Assembly: GCA_035559315.1 (NCBI GenBank)
Contig: DATMBJ010000133.1
Location: 1-19,363 of the forward strand
Source of the DNA: DATLZM01 sp035559315
GTDB lineage: Bacteria; Actinomycetota; UBA4738; HRBIN12
DNA: 19,363 nucleotides
Direction: 5' to 3'
Shown here: piece after piece, positions 7,214 to 14,096 of the stretch
How positions within the stretch are numbered: position 1 is the stretch's first letter
How the letters are laid out: the number at the start of each line of letters is the position of its first letter
The notes under the pieces: model-generated
The model's database searches: none
The model's input: only the letters and a program-made list of their open reading frames with translations
Told to the model about the DNA's origin: nothing
Position numbers and translations under genes: made by a program

Positions 7214-8461
7214 TCACTCCGTCCCGTCGAGGCGGCGGAAGGCGATCACCGCGTTGTGCCCGCCGAAGCCGAACGAGTTGTTGAGGGCGAGCCGGACCTC
7301 CATCCGCCGCGCTTCGTTCGGGACGTAGTCCAGATCGCACTCGGGGTCGGGGGTCTCGTAGTGGATGGTGGGCGGGACGACGCCGCGGGCGATCGCGAGG
7401 ACGCACGCGGCGCCCTCGACGGCCCCCGCGGCGCCCAGCATGTGGCCGGTCATCGACTTCGTCGAGGAGATCGCGACCCGGTGCGCAACCTCCTCGCCCA
7501 GGGCGGCCTTGATCGCGGCGGTCTCCGCGGCGTCGTTGAGCGGGGTCGAGGTCCCGTGGGCGTTCACGTAGTCCACCGCGGACGGCTCCTCCCCGGCGTC
7601 CCGGAGCGCCCACAGCATCGAGAGCGCCGCGCCCGAACCCTTGGGGTCGGGGGCCGTGATGTGGAAGGCGTCGTCGGAGGCCCCGTAGCCGGCCACCTCG
7701 CAGTAGATCCGGGCGCCCCGGGCCCGGGCGTGCTCCTCCGCCTCGAGCACGAGGCAGCACGCGCCCTCGGCCAGCACGAACCCGTCGCGCCCGGCGTCGA
7801 AGGGCCGCGAGGCGCGCTCGGGGTCGGGGTTCTTGCTCAGGGCGGTCATCTGGGAGAAGGCGGCGACCGTGAGGGGGAGCGTGGCGGCCTCGGACCCCCC
7901 GGCCACGCAGAGGTCGAGCGCGCCCTCCCGGATGTAGCGCATCGCCTCGCCGATCGCGTGGTTCGAGGACGAGCAGGCCGAGACCGTCGCGTAGTTCGGG
8001 CCGGTGAGGCCGAACCGCATCGCGACGTGGCCGGCCGCGGCGTTCGCCATGAGCGCGGGCACCATGAACGGGGAGACCCGCCCCGGCCCCTTCTCCAGCA
8101 TCACGAGGTGCTGCTGGAGGAGGGTCTCGATCCCGCCGATCCCGGTGGCGATGATGGCGCCGCCGCGCTCGGGGACCACCTCCGGCCCGCCGGCGTCGTC
8201 CCACGCGAGCTGGGCCGCGGCCAGGGCGTAGTGGCTGAACCGGTCGGTGCGGCGGACCTCCTTCGGGTCCAGGAACCGGGCGGGGTCGAACCCGTCCACC
8301 TCCCCCGCCACCTTCACCGGGAGGTCGGAGGGGTCGAACCGGCTGATGGTCCGGATCCCGTTCCGGCCCGAGACCAGGCCCTCCCAGAACTCCTCGACCC
8401 CGATCCCGACCGGCGTGACCGGCCCGATCCCGGTGACGACGACCCGCCGGCGCTCGGCCAC
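7214..8461 (-). CDS. fabF: 3-oxoacyl-ACP synthase II (KAS II)
   Basis: Condensing enzyme of type II fatty-acid synthesis that elongates acyl-ACP with malonyl-ACP in the cytoplasm; 415 residues, typical for FabF. The thiolase-fold triad is complete: Cys163 in SACSSSNHA, His302 in VNAHGTSTPLND and His340 in STKSMTGHMLGAAG. The N-terminal VVVTGIGPVTPVG and C-terminal NNSFGFGGHNA signatures are also present. It starts at GTG 8461, only 4 bases after the acpP stop, so it is co-transcribed with and probably coupled to acpP, its carrier. It is the last gene of the fab operon and ends 62 bases from the convergent serine hydrolase. Confidence 0.98.
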   Translation of the reverse strand: MAERRRVVVTGIGPVTPVGIGVEEFWEGLVSGRNGIRTISRFDPSDLPVKVAGEVDGFDPARFLDPKEVRRTDRFSHYALAAAQLAWDDAGGPEVVPERGGAIIATGIGGIETLLQQHLVMLEKGPGRVSPFMVPALMANAAAGHVAMRFGLTGPNYATVSACSSSNHAIGEAMRYIREGALDLCVAGGSEAATLPLTVAAFSQMTALSKNPDPERASRPFDAGRDGFVLAEGACCLVLEAEEHARARGARIYCEVAGYGASDDAFHITAPDPKGSGAALSMLWALRDAGEEPSAVDYVNAHGTSTPLNDAAETAAIKAALGEEVAHRVAISSTKSMTGHMLGAAGAVEGAACVLAIARGVVPPTIHYETPDPECDLDYVPNEARRMEVRLALNNSFGFGGHNAVIAFRRLDGTE

Positions 8462-8465
8462 GGCC

Positions 8466-8714
8466 CTACTTCGCGCCGACCTTCTGGGCGACGAGCTCGA
8501 TGGCCTGGCCGACGGTCTTCACGTCCTGCATCTCCTCCTCGGGGATCTCGATGTTCCACTCTTCCTCGAGGGCGAGGACGGCCTCCACGAGGTCGAGCGA
8601 GTCGGCATTCAGGTCCTCGGCGAAACGGGCCTCCGGCGTCACCTGGCTCTCGTCCACCGAGAGCTGCTCGGCGAGCACCTTCCGGACCCGCGCCTCGATC
8701 TCCGCCCTGTCCAT
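8466..8714 (-). CDS. acpP: Acyl carrier protein
   Basis: Small acidic carrier that holds growing acyl chains on a 4'-phosphopantetheine arm. It is 82 residues. The attachment serine is Ser39 in the DSL motif (EDLNADSLDLVEAV), and helices II and III are rich in Glu and Asp as expected. The start is ATG at 8714 with a strong GAGGAGGG ribosome site 3 bases upstream, the clearest in the fab operon and fitting for a highly expressed protein. It lies between fabG (34 bases upstream) and fabF (4 bases downstream), the normal place for the fatty-acid ACP. The stop is TAG at 8466-8468. Confidence 0.98.
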   Translation of the reverse strand: MDRAEIEARVRKVLAEQLSVDESQVTPEARFAEDLNADSLDLVEAVLALEEEWNIEIPEEEMQDVKTVGQAIELVAQKVGAK

Positions 8715-8748
8715 GTTCCCTCCTCGTCTCCCGTTCCTACCCGGTCGC

Positions 8749-9498
8749 TCACGCGGACAGCCCCCCGTCCACGGGGATCACCGCGCCGTTCACGTACGAG
8801 GCCTCCTCGGACATGAGGAACCGGACCACCGCCGAGATCTCCTCGGGGTGGGCGGTCCGTCCGAGCGGCGTCTGGTCGATGTAGTACGCGCGCGCCCGGT
8901 CGTCCAGGTGCGCGGTCATCTCGGTGTCGAGCAGGCCCGGGCAGACCGCGTTCACCGTGATGCCCTTGGCGCCGACCTCCCGGGCCAGGGAGCGGGTGAA
9001 GCCGACGAGCGCGGTCTTGGAGGCCGCGTACGCGGTCTGCCCGGCGTTCCCGCGGAACGCGATCACCGACGAGACGTTCACGATCCGCCCCCACCTCGCG
9101 CGGAGCATCGTCCGGAGGGCCTGCTGGGCGCAGAGGAACGCCCCCCGGACGTTGGTGTCGAGCGTCCTCGCCAGCACCGCCGGCGGGTACTTGAGCAGGA
9201 GCCCGTCCTGGGAGAACCCGGCGTTGTTCACGAGGCCCGTGACCGGGCCGAGGCGCTCGTTCACCGCGCGGAAGGCCTCGGCCACCGACGCCTCGTCGGT
9301 GACGTCGACGTGGACCACGGCTCCCTCCCCGCCCGCCGCCTCCAGGGCCTCCAGGGTCTCCTTGGCCTCGCCCTCGCTGCTGCGGTAGCCGATCGCCACC
9401 CTCCAGCCCGCCTCCCCGAGGGCGAGCGCGCAGGCCCGGCCGATCCCGCGGGCGGCGCCGGTCACCACCGCGACCTTGCCCACCTCCGCGCTCGTCAC
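8749..9498 (-). CDS. fabG: 3-oxoacyl-ACP reductase
   Basis: NADPH-dependent short-chain dehydrogenase that reduces 3-ketoacyl-ACP in the elongation cycle; 249 residues, standard for FabG. Visible motifs: the cofactor glycine motif TGAARGIG at residues 13-20, NNAG at 91-94, the catalytic tetrad Asn116, Ser144, Tyr157 and Lys161 (in YAASK), and the C-terminal VNGAVIPVDGG. The start is GTG at 9498, which shares the four bases GTGA with the fabH stop; the frame is open far upstream but that part shadows fabH. Its place between fabH and acpP supports fatty-acid FabG rather than another short-chain dehydrogenase. Streptomyces fab clusters (fabD-fabH-acpP-fabF) lack fabG at this position, so its inclusion here is a difference worth noting. 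Confidence 0.96.
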   Translation of the reverse strand: MTSAEVGKVAVVTGAARGIGRACALALGEAGWRVAIGYRSSEGEAKETLEALEAAGGEGAVVHVDVTDEASVAEAFRAVNERLGPVTGLVNNAGFSQDGLLLKYPPAVLARTLDTNVRGAFLCAQQALRTMLRARWGRIVNVSSVIAFRGNAGQTAYAASKTALVGFTRSLAREVGAKGITVNAVCPGLLDTEMTAHLDDRARAYYIDQTPLGRTAHPEEISAVVRFLMSEEASYVNGAVIPVDGGLSA

Positions 9499-10499
9499 GA
9501 CGGCCCCGGCATCGTCCATCGGATCAGGTTCGCCCCCCAGGCGAGGCCGGCGCCGAACGAGGTGAGCAGCACCAGGTCGCCCGGGGCGATCCGCCCGGCC
9601 CGCCAGGCCCGGTCCAGGGCGATCGGGATCGAGGCCGCGGAGGTGTTCCCGACCTCCGCCACGTCCACCACGGCCCGCTCCTCGTCGATCCCCAGGCGCT
9701 GGGCGACCGCCGTCATGATCCTGGCGTTCGCCTGGTGCGGGATCAGGAGGTCCACGTCCTGGGGCCCGTAGCCGGACTTCTCCAGGAGCTCCCGGCAGGC
9801 GTTCGCCATCTCGACCACCGCCCGCTTGAACACCTCCCGCCCCGAGGCCATCCGGATGGCGTGCTCGCGGGCGGCCACGGTCTCGGGGGAGGCCGGCCGG
9901 GCCGAGCCGCCGCCCGGGATCACCAGGAGCTCGGCGGCGCCGCCGTCGGCCCCGAGGACCGAGCCGATGACCCCCGGCTCGTCCGCCGGCACGAGCACCG
10001 CGGCCCCCGCGCCGTCCCCGAACAGCACGCAGGTCGTCCGGTCGGTGAGGTCGAGGACCCGCGAGAGGATCTCGGCCCCCACCACGAGGACCGTCTCGGC
10101 CGCCCCCGAGGCGATGAAGGCCCGGGCCGCCGCCATCGCGTAGGAGAAGCCCGCGCAGGCCGCGTTCAGGTCGAAGGCCGGACAGGTGAGGCCGAGCTTC
10201 CGCTGCACGCGGACGGCGGTCGCGGGGATCGGGGTGTCGGGGGTGAGCGTCGCGACCAGCACCAGGTCGACCTGCTCCGCGGGGAGCCCCGCGCTCTCCA
10301 GGGCTCGCCGGGCGGCCTCGGTGGCGAGGTCCGAGGTGTTCTGGCCGTCCTCGGCGAACCGTCGCTCGCGGATCCCGGTCCGTTCCCGGATCCACTCGTC
10401 CGAGGTCTCCACGAACGAGGCGAACCACGCGTTGGGGATCACCCGCGCGGGCAGCGCGGACCCCACGCCCGCCACCGCGGCGTGCCGCTCGCCCCTCAC
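9495..10499 (-). CDS. fabH: 3-oxoacyl-ACP synthase III (KAS III)
   Basis: Starts fatty-acid chains by condensing an acyl-CoA primer with malonyl-ACP; 334 residues, typical for FabH. The catalytic triad is Cys115 (NAACAGFSYA), His255 (IPHQANARI) and Asn285 (VGNTSAASIP). The N-terminal TSDEWIRERTGIRERR segment is also characteristic. The start is GTG at 10499. The cytosine-rich strand just upstream gives GGAGGGG on the coding strand (10503-10509), a good ribosome site. fabD ends 55 bases upstream, and that gap holds a possible secondary promoter. The end overlaps fabG by 4 bases. FabH substrate choice fixes straight versus branched chains, but I cannot tell which from this sequence by eye. Confidence 0.98.
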   Translation of the reverse strand: MRGERHAAVAGVGSALPARVIPNAWFASFVETSDEWIRERTGIRERRFAEDGQNTSDLATEAARRALESAGLPAEQVDLVLVATLTPDTPIPATAVRVQRKLGLTCPAFDLNAACAGFSYAMAAARAFIASGAAETVLVVGAEILSRVLDLTDRTTCVLFGDGAGAAVLVPADEPGVIGSVLGADGGAAELLVIPGGGSARPASPETVAAREHAIRMASGREVFKRAVVEMANACRELLEKSGYGPQDVDLLIPHQANARIMTAVAQRLGIDEERAVVDVAEVGNTSAASIPIALDRAWRAGRIAPGDLVLLTSFGAGLAWGANLIRWTMPGPS

Positions 10500-10529
10500 G
10501 CGCCCCTCCGGCTCCCGGTCACGCCGGCG

Positions 10530-10535
10530 AGGATA
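10530..10535 (-). promoter_or_regulatory. Candidate internal -10 box (TATCCT) upstream of fabH
   Basis: Read on the minus strand the hexamer is TATCCT, fitting TANNNT, in the 55-base gap between fabD and fabH. It is about 30 bases before the fabH GTG. No good -35 is seen. It could allow fabH and the genes after it to be expressed apart from fabD. Confidence 0.3.
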
Positions 10536-10554
10536 CCGCCCGGCGCGCCTCCCC

Positions 10555-11493
10555 TCACCCGTCCTCCCCGGCCGCGACCGGGACCGCGGCGGCCGCCTCC
10601 CGGGCCGCCTCCGGGGAGCCCACGGCGAGGGCCAGGGCCCCGGGGACCGCCCGGCGCGCGAGCTTCGTGAGCACGTCGCCCGGGCCCGCCTCGAGGAACG
10701 CGTCGAACCCGGCCGCGGCGAGCGCCCGCATCGCGGCGTCCCAGCGGACCGGCGAGACCACCTGGCGCACCACGAGCTCGCGGAGGACCTCGGGGTCGTC
10801 CTCGAGGGCCCCCGAGACGTTCGAGGCCACGGGGAAGCGCGGGGGGCGGAAGCGGGCCGCCGCCACCCGCGCCCGGAGCGGCTCGAGGGCCGGCTCCATG
10901 AGCGGGGAGTGGAACGCGCCGGCGACCCTGAGCCTGATGGCCCGCGCGCCCCGCTCGCGGGCCAGGGCCTCGGCCCGCTCGACGGCGGCCACCGACCCGG
11001 AGAGGACGGCCTGCCGCTCGGCGTTCTCGTTGGCCACGACCAGCACGTCGCCCCCCCGCGCCTCCTCGCAGATCGCCCGGGCCTCCTCCAGGGTCGGCCC
11101 GAGGAGCGCGGTCATCGTGCCCGGGCGGGCCCGGGCGGCCGCGTCCATCGCCCGCCCCCGCTCGGCCACGATCGCGACCGCGTCCGCGAGGTCGAGCGCG
11201 CCGGCGGCGGCGAGGGCCGCGAGCTCCCCGAGGGAGTGGCCGGCGGCCGCCCCGGCCCGCACCCCCTCCGCCTCGAGGACCCGGAACGCCGCGAGGTCGC
11301 AGGCGAAGAGCGCGGGCTGCACGAAGCCCGTCGAGGCCAGGGCCTCCTCGTCGCGGCAGCCCGCCACCACGTCCCGCCCGAGGAGCTCCGAGACCTCCTC
11401 GAGCACGGCGCGGCCGGCCCCGTGGGCGGCCCACGGGTCCGCCATCCCCGCGTACTGGGACCCCTGCCCCGGGAACAGGACGGCGACGGGCAC
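10555..11493 (-). CDS. fabD: Malonyl-CoA:ACP transacylase
   Basis: Loads malonyl groups from CoA onto ACP, supplying the extender unit for FabH and FabF; 312 residues from the chosen start, the usual FabD length. It begins with the family signature VAVLFPGQGSQYAGM. The active-site Ser87 is in GHSLGE, with Arg112 (ERGRAM) and His195 (AGAFHSPLM) completing the catalytic set. The start is GTG at 11493: a strong GGAGGGAGG ribosome site lies directly upstream (11497-11505) and the conserved N-terminus begins at this codon. The open frame runs back to 11613, but that extension is unlike FabD and overlaps the mreB promoter region. It is the first gene of the fab operon and diverges from mreB. The stop is TGA at 10555-10557. 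Confidence 0.96.
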   Translation of the reverse strand: MPVAVLFPGQGSQYAGMADPWAAHGAGRAVLEEVSELLGRDVVAGCRDEEALASTGFVQPALFACDLAAFRVLEAEGVRAGAAAGHSLGELAALAAAGALDLADAVAIVAERGRAMDAAARARPGTMTALLGPTLEEARAICEEARGGDVLVVANENAERQAVLSGSVAAVERAEALARERGARAIRLRVAGAFHSPLMEPALEPLRARVAAARFRPPRFPVASNVSGALEDDPEVLRELVVRQVVSPVRWDAAMRALAAAGFDAFLEAGPGDVLTKLARRAVPGALALAVGSPEAAREAAAAVPVAAGEDG

Positions 11494-11522
11494 GTTCCTC
11501 CCTCCGCTGGCGTTCGGCGACC

Positions 11523-11528
11523 ACTCTA
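11523..11528 (-). promoter_or_regulatory. Candidate -10 box (TAGAGT) of the fab operon promoter
   Basis: On the minus strand the hexamer reads TAGAGT, fitting TANNNT. It lies 29 bases before the fabD GTG and just ahead of its ribosome site, which predicts a leader of about 20-25 bases. No convincing -35 is visible. It is the likely main promoter of fabD-fabH-fabG-acpP-fabF. Confidence 0.4.
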
Positions 11529-11570
11529 CCGACCGCGGCCCCTGGGCCGGGGTTACGGCGGCGGCGCGGG

Positions 11571-11599
11571 TTGCCAGGTCCCCGGGGGTCGTGTAGAAC
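11571..11599 (+). promoter_or_regulatory. Candidate sigma-70-type promoter for the mreBCD-mrdA-rodA operon
   Basis: TTGCCA at 11571-11576 matches the -35 consensus at five of six bases. A 17-base spacer leads to TAGAAC at 11594-11599 (four of six). Predicted transcription starts near 11606, just before the ATG at 11612. This is the best-spaced two-box promoter I saw in the window. Confidence 0.5.
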
Positions 11600-11611
11600 G
11601 TCCGGGAGCCC

Positions 11612-12694
11612 ATGGCCGAGAGGGTTCAAGGACGCGCGGCCCCCCGCCCGAGGCCCCAAGGGGCGGAGGGGATCTTCGGGGTGCTCGGGCGAGACATGGC
11701 GGTCGACCTGGGCACCGCGAACACGCTCGTCTACGTGCGGGGGCGCGGCGTCGTCCTGAACGAGCCGTCGGTCGTCGCCATCAACACCCTCACCGGGGCG
11801 ATCCTGGCCGTGGGGGCCGAGGCGAAGCGGATGATCGGGCGGACGCCCTCCCACATCCAGGCGGTGCGCCCGCTGAAGGACGGCGTGATCGCCGACTTCG
11901 ACGTCACCGAGAAGATGCTGCGGTACTTCATCCAGCGGGTGCACAAGCGCCGCCTGCTGGCGAAGCCGCGGGTCGTGATCTGCGTTCCCTCCGGGATCAC
12001 CGGGGTCGAGCAGCGGGCGGTGGAGGAGGCGGCGATCGCCGCCGGCGCCCGCCGCGCCTACATCATCGAGGAGCCGATGGCGGCGGCGATCGGCGCGGGG
12101 CTCCCGATCCACGAGCCCACCGGGAACATGGTCGTCGACATCGGCGGCGGGACCACCGAGGTCGCGGTGATCTCGCTCGGGGGGATCGTCACGAGCACCT
12201 CGATCCGGATCGGGGGCGACGAGCTCGACGAGGCGATTATCCAGTACGTGAAGAAGGAGTACTCGCTCGCGCTCGGCGACCGCACCGCGGAGGCCATCAA
12301 GATCGCGATCGCCTCGGTCTACCCGACGCCCGAGGAGCTCGTCGCCGAGATCAAGGGCCGCGACCTGGTCTCCGGCCTGCCCAAGACCATCACGATCAGC
12401 GCGGAGGAGGTCCGGCGGGCGATCGAGGAGCCGGTGAACGCGATCATCGATGCGATCAAGGGCACGCTCGACCGGACCCCGCCGGAGCTCGCCGCGGACA
12501 TCATGGACAAGGGGATCGTGCTCACCGGGGGCGGGGCCCTCCTGCGCGGCCTCGACAAGCGACTCCGCCACGAGACGGGGATGCCGGTGCACATCGCCGA
12601 CATGCCGCTCCAGGCGGTGGTGCTCGGGTCGGGCAAGTGCCTGGAGGAGTTCGAGGTCCTGCAGCGGGTGCTGGTGAGCCCGTCCCGGCGGTAG
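11612..12694 (+). CDS. mreB: Rod shape-determining protein MreB (actin homologue)
   Basis: Actin-like ATPase that forms membrane-bound filaments and directs lateral wall synthesis by the elongasome. It is 360 residues from this ATG. Visible: phosphate-1 loop DLGTANT at residues 32-38, GVIADF, phosphate-2 DIGGGTTEV starting at Asp176, EEPMAAAIGAGLPI, and the C-terminal GIVLTGGGALLRGLD. The start is uncertain. Homologues usually begin only a few residues before GRDMAVDLG. A GTG at 11681, with GGAGGG at 11665-11670 ten bases upstream, would give 337 residues and fit family length. Codons 11612-11680 also contain several A/T-ending codons (GTT, CAA, GGA, CAA), unlike the rest of the gene. I give the longer form as the outer limit because the promoter sits right before it and the IFGVLGRD stretch resembles MreB N-termini. 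mreC follows 6 bases after the stop. Confidence 0.96.
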   Translation: MAERVQGRAAPRPRPQGAEGIFGVLGRDMAVDLGTANTLVYVRGRGVVLNEPSVVAINTLTGAILAVGAEAKRMIGRTPSHIQAVRPLKDGVIADFDVTEKMLRYFIQRVHKRRLLAKPRVVICVPSGITGVEQRAVEEAAIAAGARRAYIIEEPMAAAIGAGLPIHEPTGNMVVDIGGGTTEVAVISLGGIVTSTSIRIGGDELDEAIIQYVKKEYSLALGDRTAEAIKIAIASVYPTPEELVAEIKGRDLVSGLPKTITISAEEVRRAIEEPVNAIIDAIKGTLDRTPPELAADIMDKGIVLTGGGALLRGLDKRLRHETGMPVHIADMPLQAVVLGSGKCLEEFEVLQRVLVSPSRR

Positions 12695-12700
12695 GCCGGG

Positions 12701-13534
12701 ATGGCGATCTCCGGCCGCGCGCGGAACGCCCGTCTCCTGGTCGCGATCCTGGTGTCGATCTCGCTCGCCACGATCACGATCGACTACCGGCAGGGCGAGT
12801 CCGGGCCGCTGGCCGGCCTCGGGCGGGCCGCGCTCACCGCGATCGCCCCGCTCCAGGCGGCGGTCTCGCGCATCACCCGGCCGGTCGGCGACTTCCTCTC
12901 GACCCTCGCCAACCTCCCACGGATCCGGCGGGAGAACGAACGGCTCAAGGACGAGCTCGCGGAGGCCCGGGCCGCGGTGGCCCGGCAGGCCTCGCTCGAG
13001 GCCCGCTACGAGCAGCTCGTGAAGCTCCTCGGGCTGCAGGAGGCGCTGGACCCGCCCACCGCCGCGGCCCTGGTGATCGGGAGCGGGGTCTCGAACTTCG
13101 AGTGGACGATCACGATCGACGCGGGGACCGAGGACGGGGTCGGGGTGGGCTCCCCGGTCCTGGCGGCGGCCGGCCTCGTGGGGCGGGTGGTGAAGGCCGG
13201 ACCCACCTCCTCGCTCGTGCAGCTGATCATCGATCCCGACTCCCGGGTGGCCGCTCGGCTGGCCAGCTCGCGGGAGACCGGCCTCCTGGTCGGGCAGGGG
13301 GAGGACGACCTCCAGATGCGGGGGGTCGACCCCGCCACCGAGGTGGCGGCGGGGGAGCCGGTGGAGACCGCCGGGTACCAGGGCGGGCTCTACCCGCCGG
13401 GCATCCCGATCGGGGTGGTTTCCCGGGTCGTGGAGAACCCCGCGGCGCTCGAGAAGTTCGTGACGGTGCGCCCGGCGGTGGACTTCTCGACGCTCGAGGT
13501 GGTGCTCGTGGTCCTCTCGTCGGAGGCGGGGTAG
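12701..13534 (+). CDS. mreC: Rod shape-determining protein MreC
   Basis: Bitopic elongasome protein that links MreB to PBP2 and RodA on the outer face of the membrane; 277 residues, typical for MreC. There is a short basic N-terminus, then a membrane anchor at about residues 11-27 (LLVAILVSISLATITI). A coiled coil (about 74-110, RRENERLKDELAEARAAVARQ) follows, and then the beta-rich MreC core. The core includes DAGTEDGVGVGSPVL, GLVGRVV, LIIDPDSRVAARL and PPGIPIGVVSRV, all family hallmarks. The start is ATG at 12701, 6 bases after mreB. The stop is TAG at 13532-13534. A 45-base gap with its own -10-like box separates it from mreD. Confidence 0.96.
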   Translation: MAISGRARNARLLVAILVSISLATITIDYRQGESGPLAGLGRAALTAIAPLQAAVSRITRPVGDFLSTLANLPRIRRENERLKDELAEARAAVARQASLEARYEQLVKLLGLQEALDPPTAAALVIGSGVSNFEWTITIDAGTEDGVGVGSPVLAAAGLVGRVVKAGPTSSLVQLIIDPDSRVAARLASSRETGLLVGQGEDDLQMRGVDPATEVAAGEPVETAGYQGGLYPPGIPIGVVSRVVENPAALEKFVTVRPAVDFSTLEVVLVVLSSEAG

Positions 13535-13567
13535 GTGGCGCCGGTGGTCCGATCCGGGAGCGCGGGG

Positions 13568-13573
13568 TAGCCT
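13568..13573 (+). promoter_or_regulatory. Candidate -10 box (TAGCCT) for a leaderless mreD transcript
   Basis: TAGCCT fits TANNNT and ends 6 bases before the mreD GTG at 13580, the same layout as at valS. The mreC-mreD gap has no ribosome site near the GTG. This suggests mreD-mrdA-rodA may also be transcribed independently of mreBC. Confidence 0.45.
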
Positions 13574-13579
13574 GGGTCC

Positions 13580-14089
13580 GTGCTCCGGCGGGTCGCCTCG
13601 ATCACGCTCGTGGTCGTCACCGCGCTGCTCCTGCAGTCCACGGTGTTCGCCGAGGTCCAGCTCTTCGGTGCCAAGCCCGAGCTCCTCTACCTGGTCACGG
13701 TGGCGTTCGCCCTGCTCGAGGGGCCGTCGGAGGGGGCGGTGGTGGGGTTCGCCTCGGGGATGGCCCAGGACTTCCTCCTCCACCAGCCCAAGGGGATCAC
13801 CGCGCTCACGCTCACGCTCCTCGGGTACGGGGTGGGGCTGCTCCGCACCTACATCGTCTCCCCCTCGCCGGCCACCCCGACCCTCCTCGTGGGCCTCGGG
13901 ACGTTCCTCGCGGTCCTCTTCAACCGGGTGGTGGCCTTCCTCCTCGGGGAGGTCACGGCGGGGTTCGCCTTCGTCCTCCGGGTCGCGCTGCTCACCGGGC
14001 TCTACGGCGCGCTCCTCACCCCGCTCGTCTTCCCGGTCCTGCGGAGGGTCTCGGCGCGCTCGCGGCCCCCGCGCGTCGTGCGGTGGTGA
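13580..14089 (+). CDS. mreD: Rod shape-determining protein MreD
   Basis: Small integral membrane protein of the elongasome, 169 residues, consistent with MreD. Hydrophobic segments, likely 4-6 transmembrane helices, span almost the whole length: residues 5-25, 33-60, 72-92, 98-120 and 128-152. It ends in a basic tail (RRVSARSRPPRVVRW). The stretch QLFGAKPELLYLVTVAFALLEGPSEGA and the GFASGMAQDF segment fit the MreD family. Assignment rests on these plus its place between mreC and mrdA, as MreD is poorly conserved. The start is GTG at 13580 with a -10-like box 6 bases before it and no ribosome site. The stop is TGA at 14087-14089, and mrdA starts 7 bases later. Confidence 0.92.
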   Translation: MLRRVASITLVVVTALLLQSTVFAEVQLFGAKPELLYLVTVAFALLEGPSEGAVVGFASGMAQDFLLHQPKGITALTLTLLGYGVGLLRTYIVSPSPATPTLLVGLGTFLAVLFNRVVAFLLGEVTAGFAFVLRVALLTGLYGALLTPLVFPVLRRVSARSRPPRVVRW

Positions 14090-14096
14090 TGCCGAG

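Noticed and set aside
5528..8884. Plus-strand open frame of about 1100 residues over the serine hydrolase and fab genes
   Set aside because: Overlaps genes with complete catalytic motifs in other frames and shows no family of its own.
9499..10428. Longer fabG frame open to 10428
   Set aside because: The extension is a fabH shadow. The FabG Rossmann fold begins right after the GTG at 9498.
11494..11613. Longer fabD starting at 11613 with about 40 extra N-terminal residues
   Set aside because: FabD families begin at the PVAVLFPGQGSQ segment. A strong ribosome site precedes the GTG at 11493, and the extension would overlap the mreB promoter.
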